Positions 16,336 through 24,928 of a stretch of DNA of 34,605 nucleotides are shown one piece after another. The position numbers and the translations under genes are program-made. The notes under the pieces were generated by a model, which was not told the DNA's origin, made no database searches, and was given only the letters and a program-made list of their open reading frames with translations. This DNA is from Dehalococcoidia bacterium (GTDB lineage: Bacteria; Chloroflexota; Dehalococcoidia; Lucifugimonadales; UBA3495): assembly GCA_021295965.1 (NCBI GenBank), contig JAGWBI010000016.1, forward strand, positions 16,623 through 51,227, written 5' to 3'. Within the stretch, counting starts at the first letter, position 1; every line of letters begins with the position of its first letter.

Positions 16336-17372
16336 TGGTTACCACGATTGCAGCGTCCGGCGAGACCGTTGTAAGGGGCGATGACCAGGCCCTGGTGCGC
16401 CTGGAGGGCATCCGCCGCCATTTCCCGATATATCGTGGCAATGTGCTCCGCCGGAGAACCGGAATAGTCAAAGCCGTTGACGGGATCTCCATCAACATCA
16501 TGCCCGGCCAGACCTACAGCCTGGTCGGCGAATCGGGCTGCGGCAAGACCACCACCAGCCGGATGCTGCTGATGGCCGACCGCCCCACCGACGGCAGCAT
16601 CTATTTTGACAACCGGCCCATGAACCAGTTCTCCGGGGCCGAGCGGCGCAACTTCCGCGCTTCCGTGCAGGCCGTTTTTCAGGACCCATGGAGTTCCCTA
16701 AACCCCAGGATGCGGGTTGACCAGATCATCGCGGAGCCGCTGATTACCCACCAGCGTCTCAGCCGGTCTGCGGTGCGTTCCCAGGTCCACGAACTGTTGC
16801 AGGTGGTGGGTTTGCACCCCTTCCATGCCGAGCGGTATCCCCATGAGTTCAGTGGCGGCCAGCGTCAACGCATCGCCATCGCCCGGGCCCTTTCCACCCG
16901 ACCCAAGCTGATCGTGCTGGACGAGCCGGTTTCGGCATTGGACGTCTCGATCCGCGCCCAGATCCTTAATCTGCTGAAGGAACTGCAATCGACCTACGAG
17001 TTGAGCTACCTGCTCATCGCCCATAACCTGGCGACGGTGCGGTACATGAGCCACACGGTGGGCGTCATGTACCTGGGCAAGATCGTCGAAGAAGCGCCGC
17101 CCATCGAACTGTTTACCAATCCCCAGCATCCGTACACCCGCGCGCTGATCTCCGCATCACTGCCGGCCCATCCTCGGCGGCAGCGGGAGGAGCTGGTGCT
17201 GACGGGGGAAGTCCCTTCGCCCCTGAACCCGCCGGCGGGCTGCACCTTCCACCCTCGCTGTCCCTTCGTCATGGAGCGCTGCTCGGTGGATGTTCCCCTG
17301 TTGATCGAATATCAGCCCGGCCATGCCGCAGCGTGCCACTTGTACGACGGCGGCGGCCCGGATGCCTGCTGA
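16335..17372 (+). CDS. ABC importer ATPase, DppF/OppF type
   Basis: The 345-residue partner ATPase has Walker A GESGCGKT (65-72), Q-loop FQDPWSSLNPRM, signature FSGGQRQRI (172-180), Walker B LIVLDEP (192-198) and IAHNLATVRYM at the switch region. The Cys-containing tail GCTFHPRCPFVMERC is the Opp/Dpp C-terminal domain. The start is ATG 16335, overlapping the upstream stop (TAATG) and preceded by GGAGGG at 16322-16327. A longer in-frame reading from 16227 would run inside the DppD gene and lacks homology. It ends the second transcription unit. Confidence 0.95.
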   Translation: MVTTIAASGETVVRGDDQALVRLEGIRRHFPIYRGNVLRRRTGIVKAVDGISINIMPGQTYSLVGESGCGKTTTSRMLLMADRPTDGSIYFDNRPMNQFSGAERRNFRASVQAVFQDPWSSLNPRMRVDQIIAEPLITHQRLSRSAVRSQVHELLQVVGLHPFHAERYPHEFSGGQRQRIAIARALSTRPKLIVLDEPVSALDVSIRAQILNLLKELQSTYELSYLLIAHNLATVRYMSHTVGVMYLGKIVEEAPPIELFTNPQHPYTRALISASLPAHPRRQREELVLTGEVPSPLNPPAGCTFHPRCPFVMERCSVDVPLLIEYQPGHAAACHLYDGGGPDAC

Positions 17373-17683
17373 CGGCGTGGGATATTAGTCAACGTCCGGT
17401 AACAAGGGCGCCTTTGTCACCGCCGTGGAGCAAGGGCGCTCGATTAATTTGGATGTGCCTATCTTCCGGCGTCGTCCGGTTGGTCTGCGCCAGCGGCATC
17501 CCGAGGATGAACCTCCGTGTCGGGCTGCTCATAGGGCGGACTGCCGCCCCGATTCGCTGATACCGGAAGGTTTTACATATTTGTAATACGGATAGCCATG
17601 CGGGGTGGGGTATAATAAACGGCGTTGTCTGCCGGAATCGGCATAAATTTTTGCGATTATCGGCATCCGAAGGGAGCTAATAC
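17373..17683 (+). promoter_or_regulatory. 311-bp intergenic region with operator-like palindrome and -10 box
   Basis: No gene is seen here. A near-perfect 24-bp palindrome without loop lies at 17398-17421 (GGTAACAAGGGC / GCCTTTGTCACC, two mismatches), 25 bp after the OppF stop. It could be a weak terminator stem or a regulator site. A perfect TATAAT occurs at 17611-17616, 68 bp before the MFS start, but no good -35 is visible at 16-18 bp. ATCGGCAT occurs twice around 17637 and 17660. Confidence 0.45.
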
Positions 17684-19066
17684 TTGCTACAGGCGAGGGA
17701 ACTTGCCCATCCCGTGCGCTTGATGCGCGGGATGTTCTACGGCTGGTGGTTGGCAGTTATCGGCGCGGTCATCATGGTGATCGGGACGGTACCGCTTTTC
17801 CAGGCGCTGTCTTTGTGGCTGCCGGTGTTGTCGCAGAATTTCGGATGGACGCCGTTTCAAATGTCGTGGGCGTTCACCCTGACGCGGGTGGAAGGCACCG
17901 TGATGGGTCCCATCGCCGGCTGGGGAGTGGACAAGCTCGGGCCGCGCAAGATGGTGGTCATCGGGATGGTGATTTTCGCCGTCGGTTTCATTCTGTTCAG
18001 CCGGACGGACAACCTGTTGATGTTCTACCTGGCGTTTGTGGTGGTCAGCCTGGGAGCCGGCTTGGGTTCCTGGCTTCCCGCCAACACCGCGTTGAACAAC
18101 TGGTTCCGCATGCGGCGTTCCACCGCCATGTCAATACCGATGCTGGGCTTCGGACTGGGCGGCGTCGTCATCGTGCCGTTGATGGCGTGGGCGATGGGGT
18201 GGGACATCAAGACCGGCATGGAGATACCGGGCCGGCTGGGTTGGCAGAATACGGCGCTGTTGGTCGGAGCAATCGGTTTGGTGTCAGCAGTACCCCTGTC
18301 GCTGCTGGTGCGAAACCGTCCGGAGGACTACGGGCAGCACCCCGATGGCGTGGACCCGGATACTATCGAAAGCACCGGCCCGCGGCGTTCCGCCAACGGC
18401 GGCGCCATCGCGCCGGACTACAGCTGGCAGGAAGCCGTCCGGACCCGGTCGTTCTGGCTGATAACCATGGGACACGCCAGCTCATCCATCATTATCATCA
18501 GCGTGATGTTCTACCTGGGTCTGATTATGGCAGACCGCGGCTTCCCCCTGGAGCAGATCGGAGGGGTGATTTCCGTGCAGACTGCCGTATCGACTGCGTT
18601 CATCATCGTGGGCGGCATCATAGGAGACCGCATACCCATCCGGTTGGCGATTTTCGCCTTCTCCATCCTGCAATCCTGCGCTATGGTCATCTTGCTGATG
18701 GCCGATACCCTCCCGATGTTCTATTTATTCACCATCGTGATGGGGATAGGGTTCGGCGGCAGGACGCCGTTGACCACCGCCATTCGAGGGGTATATTTCG
18801 GGCGCAGCAGCTTTGCCCGCATTACCGGAATCTCGATGATACCCATGAACATCATGTTCATTGTGGTGGTGCCATACGTTGCGTGGATGGAGGAGTACAT
18901 CACCGGCAGTTATACGGTGCCCATGGCGTCCATAGCTGCGGTTAGCGCGGTGGGAGCATTGATGTTCCTGTTCCTGGGAAATCCGCGCCTGTCTCCGTCC
19001 CAGCGTCGGCAGGCGGACGTGCGGCGTTTGGTCACGCAGGGAGCGGATACGTCGGCGGGCAGCTGA
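17684..19066 (+). CDS. MFS transporter (YGWW type)
   Basis: The 460-residue protein has about twelve membrane segments. Its start region MFYGWWLAVIGAVIMVIG matches the oxalate/formate-antiporter-like MFS branch, and motif A reads GWGVDKLGPRK. The central loop carries RNRPEDYGQHPDGVDPD, a sequence also seen in variant form in the MFS pair at the window start (RSRPEDMGLEPDG). All three therefore belong to one subfamily. The start is TTG 17684 with AGGGAG 7 bases upstream; ATG 17723 is an alternative just before the first helix. It follows the importer operon but has its own -10 box. The substrate is unknown. Confidence 0.88.
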   Translation: MLQARELAHPVRLMRGMFYGWWLAVIGAVIMVIGTVPLFQALSLWLPVLSQNFGWTPFQMSWAFTLTRVEGTVMGPIAGWGVDKLGPRKMVVIGMVIFAVGFILFSRTDNLLMFYLAFVVVSLGAGLGSWLPANTALNNWFRMRRSTAMSIPMLGFGLGGVVIVPLMAWAMGWDIKTGMEIPGRLGWQNTALLVGAIGLVSAVPLSLLVRNRPEDYGQHPDGVDPDTIESTGPRRSANGGAIAPDYSWQEAVRTRSFWLITMGHASSSIIIISVMFYLGLIMADRGFPLEQIGGVISVQTAVSTAFIIVGGIIGDRIPIRLAIFAFSILQSCAMVILLMADTLPMFYLFTIVMGIGFGGRTPLTTAIRGVYFGRSSFARITGISMIPMNIMFIVVVPYVAWMEEYITGSYTVPMASIAAVSAVGALMFLFLGNPRLSPSQRRQADVRRLVTQGADTSAGS

Positions 19067-19082
19067 CGCGCCAGACGGCGCG
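19067..19082. terminator. Small GC hairpin between convergent genes
   Basis: CGCGCC-AGAC-GGCGCG is a perfect 6-bp stem with a tetraloop, directly after the MFS stop and before the convergent PQQ-like gene. There is no T-run, so termination by it is only possible, not shown. Confidence 0.35.
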
Positions 19083-19160
19083 GGGTATATCGCGAGGCCA
19101 GGTGTGCGCGGCTCACGACGTCGGGCCGTTATCCGCCGTTGCAGTAAGTACGCAGCCGCC

Positions 19161-20603
19161 CTACTCAACAGCGTGCAGGACGCCGTCGGTGGTCCTGACG
19201 TAAAAGCGGCCTTGGGCGAACACCGGCGCAATCTCGATGGGCGCATCCAGCTGGATCTTCCAGATTTGCTCACCGTCGGAGCGGCGCAGGGCGTAGAAGG
19301 ATCCCGCGCTGTCTCCAAAGTACACCCGGTCTCCCATTACCACCGCCGATTCAAAGATGGATCCGTCTGCATTGAACCGCCAGATTTCCTTGCCGGAGTG
19401 AGCGTCAGCAGCGTAGAAGGCCCCGTTGAAGCTTCCCACGTAAAAAGTTTCGGGCGTCACGGCCGGCGCCGCCACCAGGCCGGTGGTGGTGCGCTCCCTG
19501 GGATCGAAATCGGGGTCGAAGAGCCATTGTCCGCCCTTTTGCACCGGGGGACGGGGCACTCCGGGGATCTGCCAGTAGTAGAACTGCGCCCAGACCCGGT
19601 TGAATTGGTACTCGCCGGCGATCTCCCGCGCATCGGCATCAACCGCGTACATCCGGCCGCCGGCGGGGAAGTAGGCCAGCCCGTTGGCCACCGCCGGGGA
19701 TGCCTTGGTGTTTCCCGTAGCGCGATAGCGGAGCTTGTCCTGGCCGGTACGGGCGTCAAAAATGTACAGGTCGCCCAAGTTGCCCGCAGCATAGACCAGC
19801 CCGTCGTTCACCGCCGGTGCGGAGCGGAGCTCGCCCACGATCTGAGTCTTCCACAGCATCCTTCCAGTGGCCGCGTCCAGGGCGTACACGAAGCTGTCGG
19901 ACGAGCCGACGTACACGATGCCGCCGGCCACCACCGGGGAAGATGAGATGGGGCCTTCCGTCTTGAACTCCCACTGCAGATACTGGGAGTTGCGGTCCAC
20001 GGCCTGCACCCGGTGGTTGGTCAGGCCCAGGTAGATGTTATCGCCGGCAACCGCCACCGAATGATCCAGCGGCGTGGCGATCTCATATCGCCAGAGCTCG
20101 TCTCCCGTTGCAGCGTCCAGGGCGATAACCTCGAAATAACCTCCCGCGTACACCACTCCCTCATGCACCACCGGAGCGCCGCGGGTGGGCGTGCCCAGGT
20201 TGCGCGACCAGACGGCCCGGCCCTCCGGCTGGACGGAGGGAGTCGGTATGTGCCGGGTGAGCCGCAGGTCTCGGCCCGTCATAGACCATTGTCCGTCGGG
20301 AGAGTCGGAGCTGGCCTCGGTGCTAGGCGACCGGAACAGGAGCGTAATCGGGTTGGGGAAGAATGGGTAGTACAGCCACGCCAGGAAGGACAGAACGACC
20401 GCTGCTACCGCAAGACGAATAATGCGGCGTCTGGTGAACCAGGCAAGGCGGCCCCGACGCCGGGGCTGAGCCCACCTGGGGACGGTGGCGGGGACGCGCT
20501 GGCATTGCTGGCAGGGCTCTCCGGGTGTCTGGCCCTCAGCCCCGCACCAGCCGCACACTATGGTGTTGCTCGGCCTGCTCTCGGATTGGGTGGCGTCGTT
20601 CAT
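19161..20603 (-). CDS. Membrane-anchored PQQ-like beta-propeller protein with N-terminal zinc ribbon
   Basis: The 480-residue protein has three parts. Residues 17-34 hold two CxxC pairs (CGWC and CQQC, 10 residues apart), a zinc-ribbon pattern. One membrane helix spans about 61-80. From about 105 to the end it is a beta-propeller of PQQ/pyrrolo-quinoline-like repeats, with VYAGGYFEVIALDAATGDELW, IVYVGSSDSFVYALDAATGRML and further blades. The family resembles BamB or quinoprotein dehydrogenase propellers, but no catalytic quinoprotein residues were recognised, so a binding or scaffold role outside the membrane is more likely. The start is ATG 20603; the frame upstream lacks a proper start codon. 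It follows the importer operon on the same strand, 168 bp after the DppC stop. Confidence 0.8.
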   Translation of the reverse strand: MNDATQSESRPSNTIVCGWCGAEGQTPGEPCQQCQRVPATVPRWAQPRRRGRLAWFTRRRIIRLAVAAVVLSFLAWLYYPFFPNPITLLFRSPSTEASSDSPDGQWSMTGRDLRLTRHIPTPSVQPEGRAVWSRNLGTPTRGAPVVHEGVVYAGGYFEVIALDAATGDELWRYEIATPLDHSVAVAGDNIYLGLTNHRVQAVDRNSQYLQWEFKTEGPISSSPVVAGGIVYVGSSDSFVYALDAATGRMLWKTQIVGELRSAPAVNDGLVYAAGNLGDLYIFDARTGQDKLRYRATGNTKASPAVANGLAYFPAGGRMYAVDADAREIAGEYQFNRVWAQFYYWQIPGVPRPPVQKGGQWLFDPDFDPRERTTTGLVAAPAVTPETFYVGSFNGAFYAADAHSGKEIWRFNADGSIFESAVVMGDRVYFGDSAGSFYALRRSDGEQIWKIQLDAPIEIAPVFAQGRFYVRTTDGVLHAVE

Positions 20604-20710
20604 CGGTGGCAGATTACCCGGTTTTGGCGGGCGGGGCAATCGTGAGCGGGCCGCCGGGCAGCGTGCCAATCCAGGCGGTTGCTTGGACGAGGACCTTTCG
20701 CAAGTGTGCG

Positions 20711-20736
20711 TAGGGGCGAATGATTATTCGCCCCTA
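20711..20736. repeat. Short palindromic repeat, TAGGGGCGAAT type
   Basis: TAGGGGCGAAT-GATT-ATTCGCCCCTA has 11-bp arms. A relative with core GCGAATAATTATTCGC lies at 32757-32772. It sits between the PQQ-like gene and the DppC gene. Confidence 0.75.
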
Positions 20737-20770
20737 TAACCGACAATCGTGCGCTGCCGCCAATCGGGTA

Positions 20771-21649
20771 TTACAGGTTCCGCTGTTTCGGGTCCAGCTT
20801 GTCGCGCAGCCAGTCGCCCAGCAGGTTCATGGACAGCACGGTGAGCAGGATGGCCAGGCCGGGGAAGAAGGACAGCCACCAGGCGTCGGTCACGAAGGAT
20901 CGTCCGTCGGCTACCATCACGCCCCATGCCGGGGTAGGCCGGGAGATGCCCGCTCCGAGGAAGCTCAGCGTCGCCTCCAGCACGATGACGAAACCCACCT
21001 GCAAGGTGGCGAGGACCACCACGGTGTTGAAGATGTTGGGGAAGATGTAGCGGAGCATGATCCGGAAGTTGGACGCTCCGGCCACCCGGGCCCGGGAGAT
21101 GTAGTCCTGCGCCCGTATGGTCAGCGCTTCGCCGCGAACCAGGCGAGCATAGCGAGACCATTGGCTCAACACCAGCACGGCAATCAATATCTTCATGCTG
21201 GGCCCCGCCATCGCGGCGACCACAATCGCCACCACGATGATGGGCAAGGATAAGGAGATGTCCACCAGGCGCATCATCAGGTTGTCGGCCCACCCCCCGT
21301 AAAAGGCGGACACAATACCGAAAGATGTGCCAATCAACCCGGATATCAGTATGGCCACACTGGCCACCAACAGGGACACGCGGGCTCCGTGCATGACCCG
21401 GCTGAGTACGTCCCGCCCAATGTCGTCGGTGCCGAACCAGTGCTGCGCCGAAGGTTCAGCGAAGCGATTCTTCATGTCGCCTTTCAGTGGGTCGTAGGGA
21501 GCAATCCAATTGGCGCCGAGGGCGGGGATGAGCAGGACTATCACCAGGACAGCCACTGGAATTATCGGATAGCGGAAAACTTCCCTTACGTAATGGCCGA
21601 TTCGGGATGGCGGACGTGGGGCGCTAAGTTCTGGTAGTGCTACGGCCAT
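20771..21649 (-). CDS. ABC importer permease, DppC/OppC type (system 3)
   Basis: The 292-residue protein has one N-terminal helix (YPIIPVAVLVIVLLIPALGANWI), the DppC periplasmic block YDPLKGDMKNRF...HWFGTDDIGRDVLSRVMHGAR, core helices with EAA-type loop SRARVAGASNFRIMLRYIFPN, and the C-terminal NLLGDWLRDKLDPKQR signature. It is clearly more distant from the system 1 and 2 subunits than those are from each other. GAGG lies 11 bases before ATG 21649. The stop of the DppB-type gene is 30 bp upstream, so the two are coupled. No ATPase gene follows on this strand. Confidence 0.93.
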   Translation of the reverse strand: MAVALPELSAPRPPSRIGHYVREVFRYPIIPVAVLVIVLLIPALGANWIAPYDPLKGDMKNRFAEPSAQHWFGTDDIGRDVLSRVMHGARVSLLVASVAILISGLIGTSFGIVSAFYGGWADNLMMRLVDISLSLPIIVVAIVVAAMAGPSMKILIAVLVLSQWSRYARLVRGEALTIRAQDYISRARVAGASNFRIMLRYIFPNIFNTVVVLATLQVGFVIVLEATLSFLGAGISRPTPAWGVMVADGRSFVTDAWWLSFFPGLAILLTVLSMNLLGDWLRDKLDPKQRNL

Positions 21650-21679
21650 GGCTGTTGTCCTCGCTTAGACCTGGTGGCG

Positions 21680-22600
21680 TCAGTTGTACCGTATGCGCGG
21701 GTCGAGGTAGGCATAGGATATGTCCACCAGCAGATTGGCGACTATATAGATGGTGGTGAAGGTCAGCATAATGCCTTGGAGCAGCGCGTAGTCGCTGGAG
21801 CGCGCCGCGTTGAACAGCAGGAACCCCAGGCCGGGCCACTGGAAAACCGTTTCGATGGAAACGGATCCCACCATCAGCGATCCCAGCGTGATGGCGAAGT
21901 AGGTCAGCGGCGCGATGGAGGCGTTCCGCAAACAGTGCTTCCAGATGATCTTCCGCTCCGGCAGACCCTTGATCCGGGCCAGTTTCACGTACTCGCTGTC
22001 CAGCACGTCCAGCATGGACGAGCGGACGAGGCGGAGCATGGCGGCCACCTGGAACCACCCGATGGCGACGGCCGGCAGGATCAGGTTCCTGATGCCGCCC
22101 TTGCCGGAGGTTGGGAACCAGTCCAGTTGGACCGCGAATATCCACATGAGGACAATACCCAGCCAGAAGACAGGCAGGGACTGTCCGAGGAGGGCTACGA
22201 TTTTGCCGGTCCAGTCAAATACGCTGTCGCGATAGGTTGCTGTCAGGACTCCGATGGGCAGACCGATAACTACGGCCACCAGTATGCCGGCTCCGGCCAA
22301 CTGGATGGTGGCTAAGAAGCGGTCCTGGATGAGTTCGGACACTGAGAACTGTGGGTATTTGAAGGAGTTGCCAAAGTCACCCCTTACGGCGTTCCAAACG
22401 TAAGTGAAGTACTGTTCGTGCAACGGTTTGTTGATGCCCCAGAATTCCTCCAGGTCAGCCCGGACCGTGGCGTCGGCGTCGTCAGGCAGGATGGCGTCCA
22501 GGGGGTTGCCGCCGGCGTGGCCCAAGGCGAAGGCTATTACGCTCACCACCACCAGGACCAGAAGCGCCTGGAGGACACGCATAATGATGTACCTTTGCAT
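21680..22600 (-). CDS. ABC importer permease, DppB/OppB type (system 3)
   Basis: The 306-residue DppB-family subunit starts MQRYIIMRVLQALLVLVVVSVIAF. It has the GINKPLHEQYFTYVWNAVRGDFGNSF block before the core, VFWLGIVLMWIFAVQLDWFPTSG, the EAA-type loop ARIKGLPERKIIWKHCLRNASI, and the C-terminal DISYAYLDPRIRYN. TTAGGAG lies about 7 bases before ATG 22600. It stands between the system 3 binding protein, from which a strong stem-loop separates it, and the DppC-type gene. Confidence 0.94.
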   Translation of the reverse strand: MQRYIIMRVLQALLVLVVVSVIAFALGHAGGNPLDAILPDDADATVRADLEEFWGINKPLHEQYFTYVWNAVRGDFGNSFKYPQFSVSELIQDRFLATIQLAGAGILVAVVIGLPIGVLTATYRDSVFDWTGKIVALLGQSLPVFWLGIVLMWIFAVQLDWFPTSGKGGIRNLILPAVAIGWFQVAAMLRLVRSSMLDVLDSEYVKLARIKGLPERKIIWKHCLRNASIAPLTYFAITLGSLMVGSVSIETVFQWPGLGFLLFNAARSSDYALLQGIMLTFTTIYIVANLLVDISYAYLDPRIRYN

Positions 22601-22646
22601 CCCTAACTCCTAACCGGGGCTGGAACCGTTGCTATTGGCGATTCAT

Positions 22647-22682
22647 GCACCGCGACCGTTGGTTGCCCAGCAGTCGCGGTGC
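22647..22682 (-). promoter_or_regulatory. Intercistronic stem-loop between system 3 binding-protein and permease genes
   Basis: A perfect 10-bp stem GCACCGCGAC / GTCGCGGTGC with a 16-nt loop and no T-run. Its position matches the hairpin at 8143-8175 of system 1, though the sequences are unrelated. An mRNA-stability or partial-termination role is inferred. Confidence 0.5.
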
Positions 22683-22755
22683 GTTCAAACCGGCTTCCGA
22701 ATATGGCTGCGACGAGGATCAGCAGGGGGAAACCTCGATCAAATCGTTGCCGCCT

Positions 22756-24609
22756 CTATTGGGGGATTCCCCTTGGTGAATTATCCGGATCGCAGGGGGG
22801 AGCCTCGATCAACTCGTTGCTGCCCAAGTCGCCACCTTCCCAGCCGGGGAACGGCCAAGAGCAGATGAACTTCGGGTCAACGATGGTCTCGATAGGCACC
22901 CAGAATAGCGGTATCCATTCGTGCTCGTAGAACTTGATGTTCCCGATATCGATGAGCACCTTTTCCCGTTCGACCGGATCCACCGTTACCTGCAGCGTGT
23001 GATACAGGTCCCGCAGCTCCTGGGTCTCATACATCCAGACCACGCCGCCGTCATCCCGGTGGGTGTTGAACAGCATTATCTGGGCTTCCACGGCTTTGAA
23101 GGAAGGAGTGGTGGCGAGGGCCGTCTCGTGGTTGGCCTTCTGGCGGCGACGTGCTACCACAGCCGCCCGGTCCTCGTCGCGCAGTTCCAGCTCCACTCCG
23201 ATCTCGGCCCAGGCCAGTTGCATGAACTGGGCAATCTGGGGGAGTTCCGGCGCGCCGGGGAAGGGGTACATGGGAACGGTGATCTTGAACCCGTCGGGGT
23301 AGCCGGCGTCAGCCAGAAGCTGCTTAGAAGCTTCCAGATCGTAACCGTACTCCGCTTCCCAGTCCTCGTCCCACTGCGGGTTCCAGGCCGTCAGCGTGGG
23401 ATGGAAGGCATGGACTTTCGAGTCCCAAACGCGGCCCTTGTACAGCTCGGACTTGAAGGTTTCCCGGTCAACGGCCTTGTTGAGGGCCTTGCGAACCATG
23501 ATTCCCCTCTCGCCCGGCGCAGTGACTGGGAAGTTGGGGTCATAGTTTTCGGGGTCGGCGTAGAACATGCCGCCGAAGCGGAAGGCCGTCTGCTGGGCGG
23601 GGCCTCTGCTGGGGATGATCAGGAAGCCTTCCTCGGTCAGCCGGTCGCCCAGGTCGCGGTTGACCTCGGTCATGTGGGTCTCGCCGGCGCGGAACTGGGC
23701 CAGACGGGTGGATTCTTCCAGGACCCAGGTGTTGCGCATTTCCGGATAAACCGGATCATGGCGCCAGTGCCCGTCCGGGAAGGCCAGGGAGTAGTCCACG
23801 TGGACTTCGGGGACCCGGCCTTCGTACTGATACGGACCGGTGCCGGCCAGGTTTTCGTAGTACGCGTCGGTGCAGCCTTCGCTGGCGACGTTCTCAGCAT
23901 CGTCGAACCCGCCGTTCTGGTCGCACTGGGCCTTGCTGTAGATCATGTTGCCCGCGGACTCGGCAGCGTAGAACAGGTACTCCGCCGAGGGCTTCTTCAT
24001 GTGGACGATGATGTTATAGGGGTCCACAATCTCCACATGGTCAACGTTGCAGATGCCGCCCTTGTAGCTGGCGCGGGTACCCTTCTGGCAGGTCAGCTTG
24101 AAGCTGTGCGCCACGTCCTCGGCGGTGAACTCGCCGAACCCCTTATGGAACTGGACGCCCTGCTCCAGTTCAAAGGTCCAAACGTCTCCGGTGGCGTTCA
24201 TCTCCCAGGACCTTGCCAGCATGGGGGCCCACTCGCTGGTGTAGGGGTCCAACTGCACCAGGTACTCTATGAAGGGGCTGTGCTGGTACACGAAGTCAAC
24301 ACCACCCAGCCACGGCACCACGGTGTCGTCGATGGGAGTGATCAGCCCCAGGATGATTTTGTCCGTCAGCAACTCCTGGTTAGCCATCGCGTCCGGGGCG
24401 GGCGCTTCCGTGGCCGCAGGTTGTGCCGCCGCCGCGGGCTCGGTCGCCGCTGGCGCGGAGCCGGACTGTGCGGCCTGCGGCGGTGCGGCAGGCTGACCGG
24501 TATCGGCCGGCGTCTCGGCGGCCCCTCCGCAAGCTACGACAAAAACCAGCGCCAAAAGCGCTGGCACGCATAGCAACGCCGGGGAAATCCTGATTCCGTA
24601 ACGGTTCAT
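22756..24609 (-). CDS. ABC importer substrate-binding lipoprotein (peptide/opine family 5), system 3
   Basis: The 617-residue lipoprotein has a hydrophobic signal segment and lipobox VVAC (Cys27). An Ala/Pro/Gln linker runs from about 30 to 70, and the SBP_bac_5 domain carries SEWAPMLARSWEMNATGDVWTFELEQGVQF and VRKALNKAVDRETFKSELYKGRVWD. Four cysteines in the middle region (around TCQKGTRASYKGGICNVDH and SKAQCDQNGG..SEGCTD) could form two disulfides. The start is ATG 24609 with GGAGGT about 7 bases upstream; an earlier GTG at 24639 lies before that site. The gene opens a minus-strand importer operon. It is clearly distinct from the three binding proteins of systems 1 and 2. Confidence 0.92.
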   Translation of the reverse strand: MNRYGIRISPALLCVPALLALVFVVACGGAAETPADTGQPAAPPQAAQSGSAPAATEPAAAAQPAATEAPAPDAMANQELLTDKIILGLITPIDDTVVPWLGGVDFVYQHSPFIEYLVQLDPYTSEWAPMLARSWEMNATGDVWTFELEQGVQFHKGFGEFTAEDVAHSFKLTCQKGTRASYKGGICNVDHVEIVDPYNIIVHMKKPSAEYLFYAAESAGNMIYSKAQCDQNGGFDDAENVASEGCTDAYYENLAGTGPYQYEGRVPEVHVDYSLAFPDGHWRHDPVYPEMRNTWVLEESTRLAQFRAGETHMTEVNRDLGDRLTEEGFLIIPSRGPAQQTAFRFGGMFYADPENYDPNFPVTAPGERGIMVRKALNKAVDRETFKSELYKGRVWDSKVHAFHPTLTAWNPQWDEDWEAEYGYDLEASKQLLADAGYPDGFKITVPMYPFPGAPELPQIAQFMQLAWAEIGVELELRDEDRAAVVARRRQKANHETALATTPSFKAVEAQIMLFNTHRDDGGVVWMYETQELRDLYHTLQVTVDPVEREKVLIDIGNIKFYEHEWIPLFWVPIETIVDPKFICSWPFPGWEGGDLGSNELIEAPPCDPDNSPRGIPQ

Positions 24610-24808
24610 TACCAGACCTCCAGACTCTGCTTTGTCCACCGGATACCGTGAGCCCTAACTCCAACCAACTATTGATATGAGACCTGTAGTGGATGGCAAC
24701 TGTGGCTCATGCGGTGTGTGATGAAATACTCGGTCGTTTCTCTGCTGATTGCCACGCGCCGTCTCCATGGACGACCCGAAAAACCGTTCTTACAAAGGTT
24801 TGCCGGAC

Positions 24809-24844
24809 TTTATACCAGCGGGCAAATTGTGTCAATAGTGTCAA
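24809..24844 (-). promoter_or_regulatory. Probable promoter of the system 3 operon with tandem -35 boxes
   Basis: On the minus strand TTGACA (24835-24830) is followed after 15 bp by TATAAA (24814-24809). A second TTGACA (24844-24839) lies 9 bp further upstream, so TTGACAC is repeated in tandem. The 15-bp spacer is short but acceptable. The leader would be about 195 nt. The rest of the 319-bp gap (24610-24928) is AT-rich by the standard of this window and shows no gene. Confidence 0.5.
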
Positions 24845-24928
24845 TCAAAAGGCACAAAAGAAAAGAATAACGTAGCACTTTTAATATTGTTTTACGAAAT
24901 ACGACTCGGCCTTACGGAATGCAATAAC

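Noticed and set aside
22921-24573. A 550-codon plus-strand open frame opposite the system 3 binding-protein gene
   Set aside because: An antisense shadow, low complexity in Val/Gly/His, with no domain; the minus-strand gene is certain.
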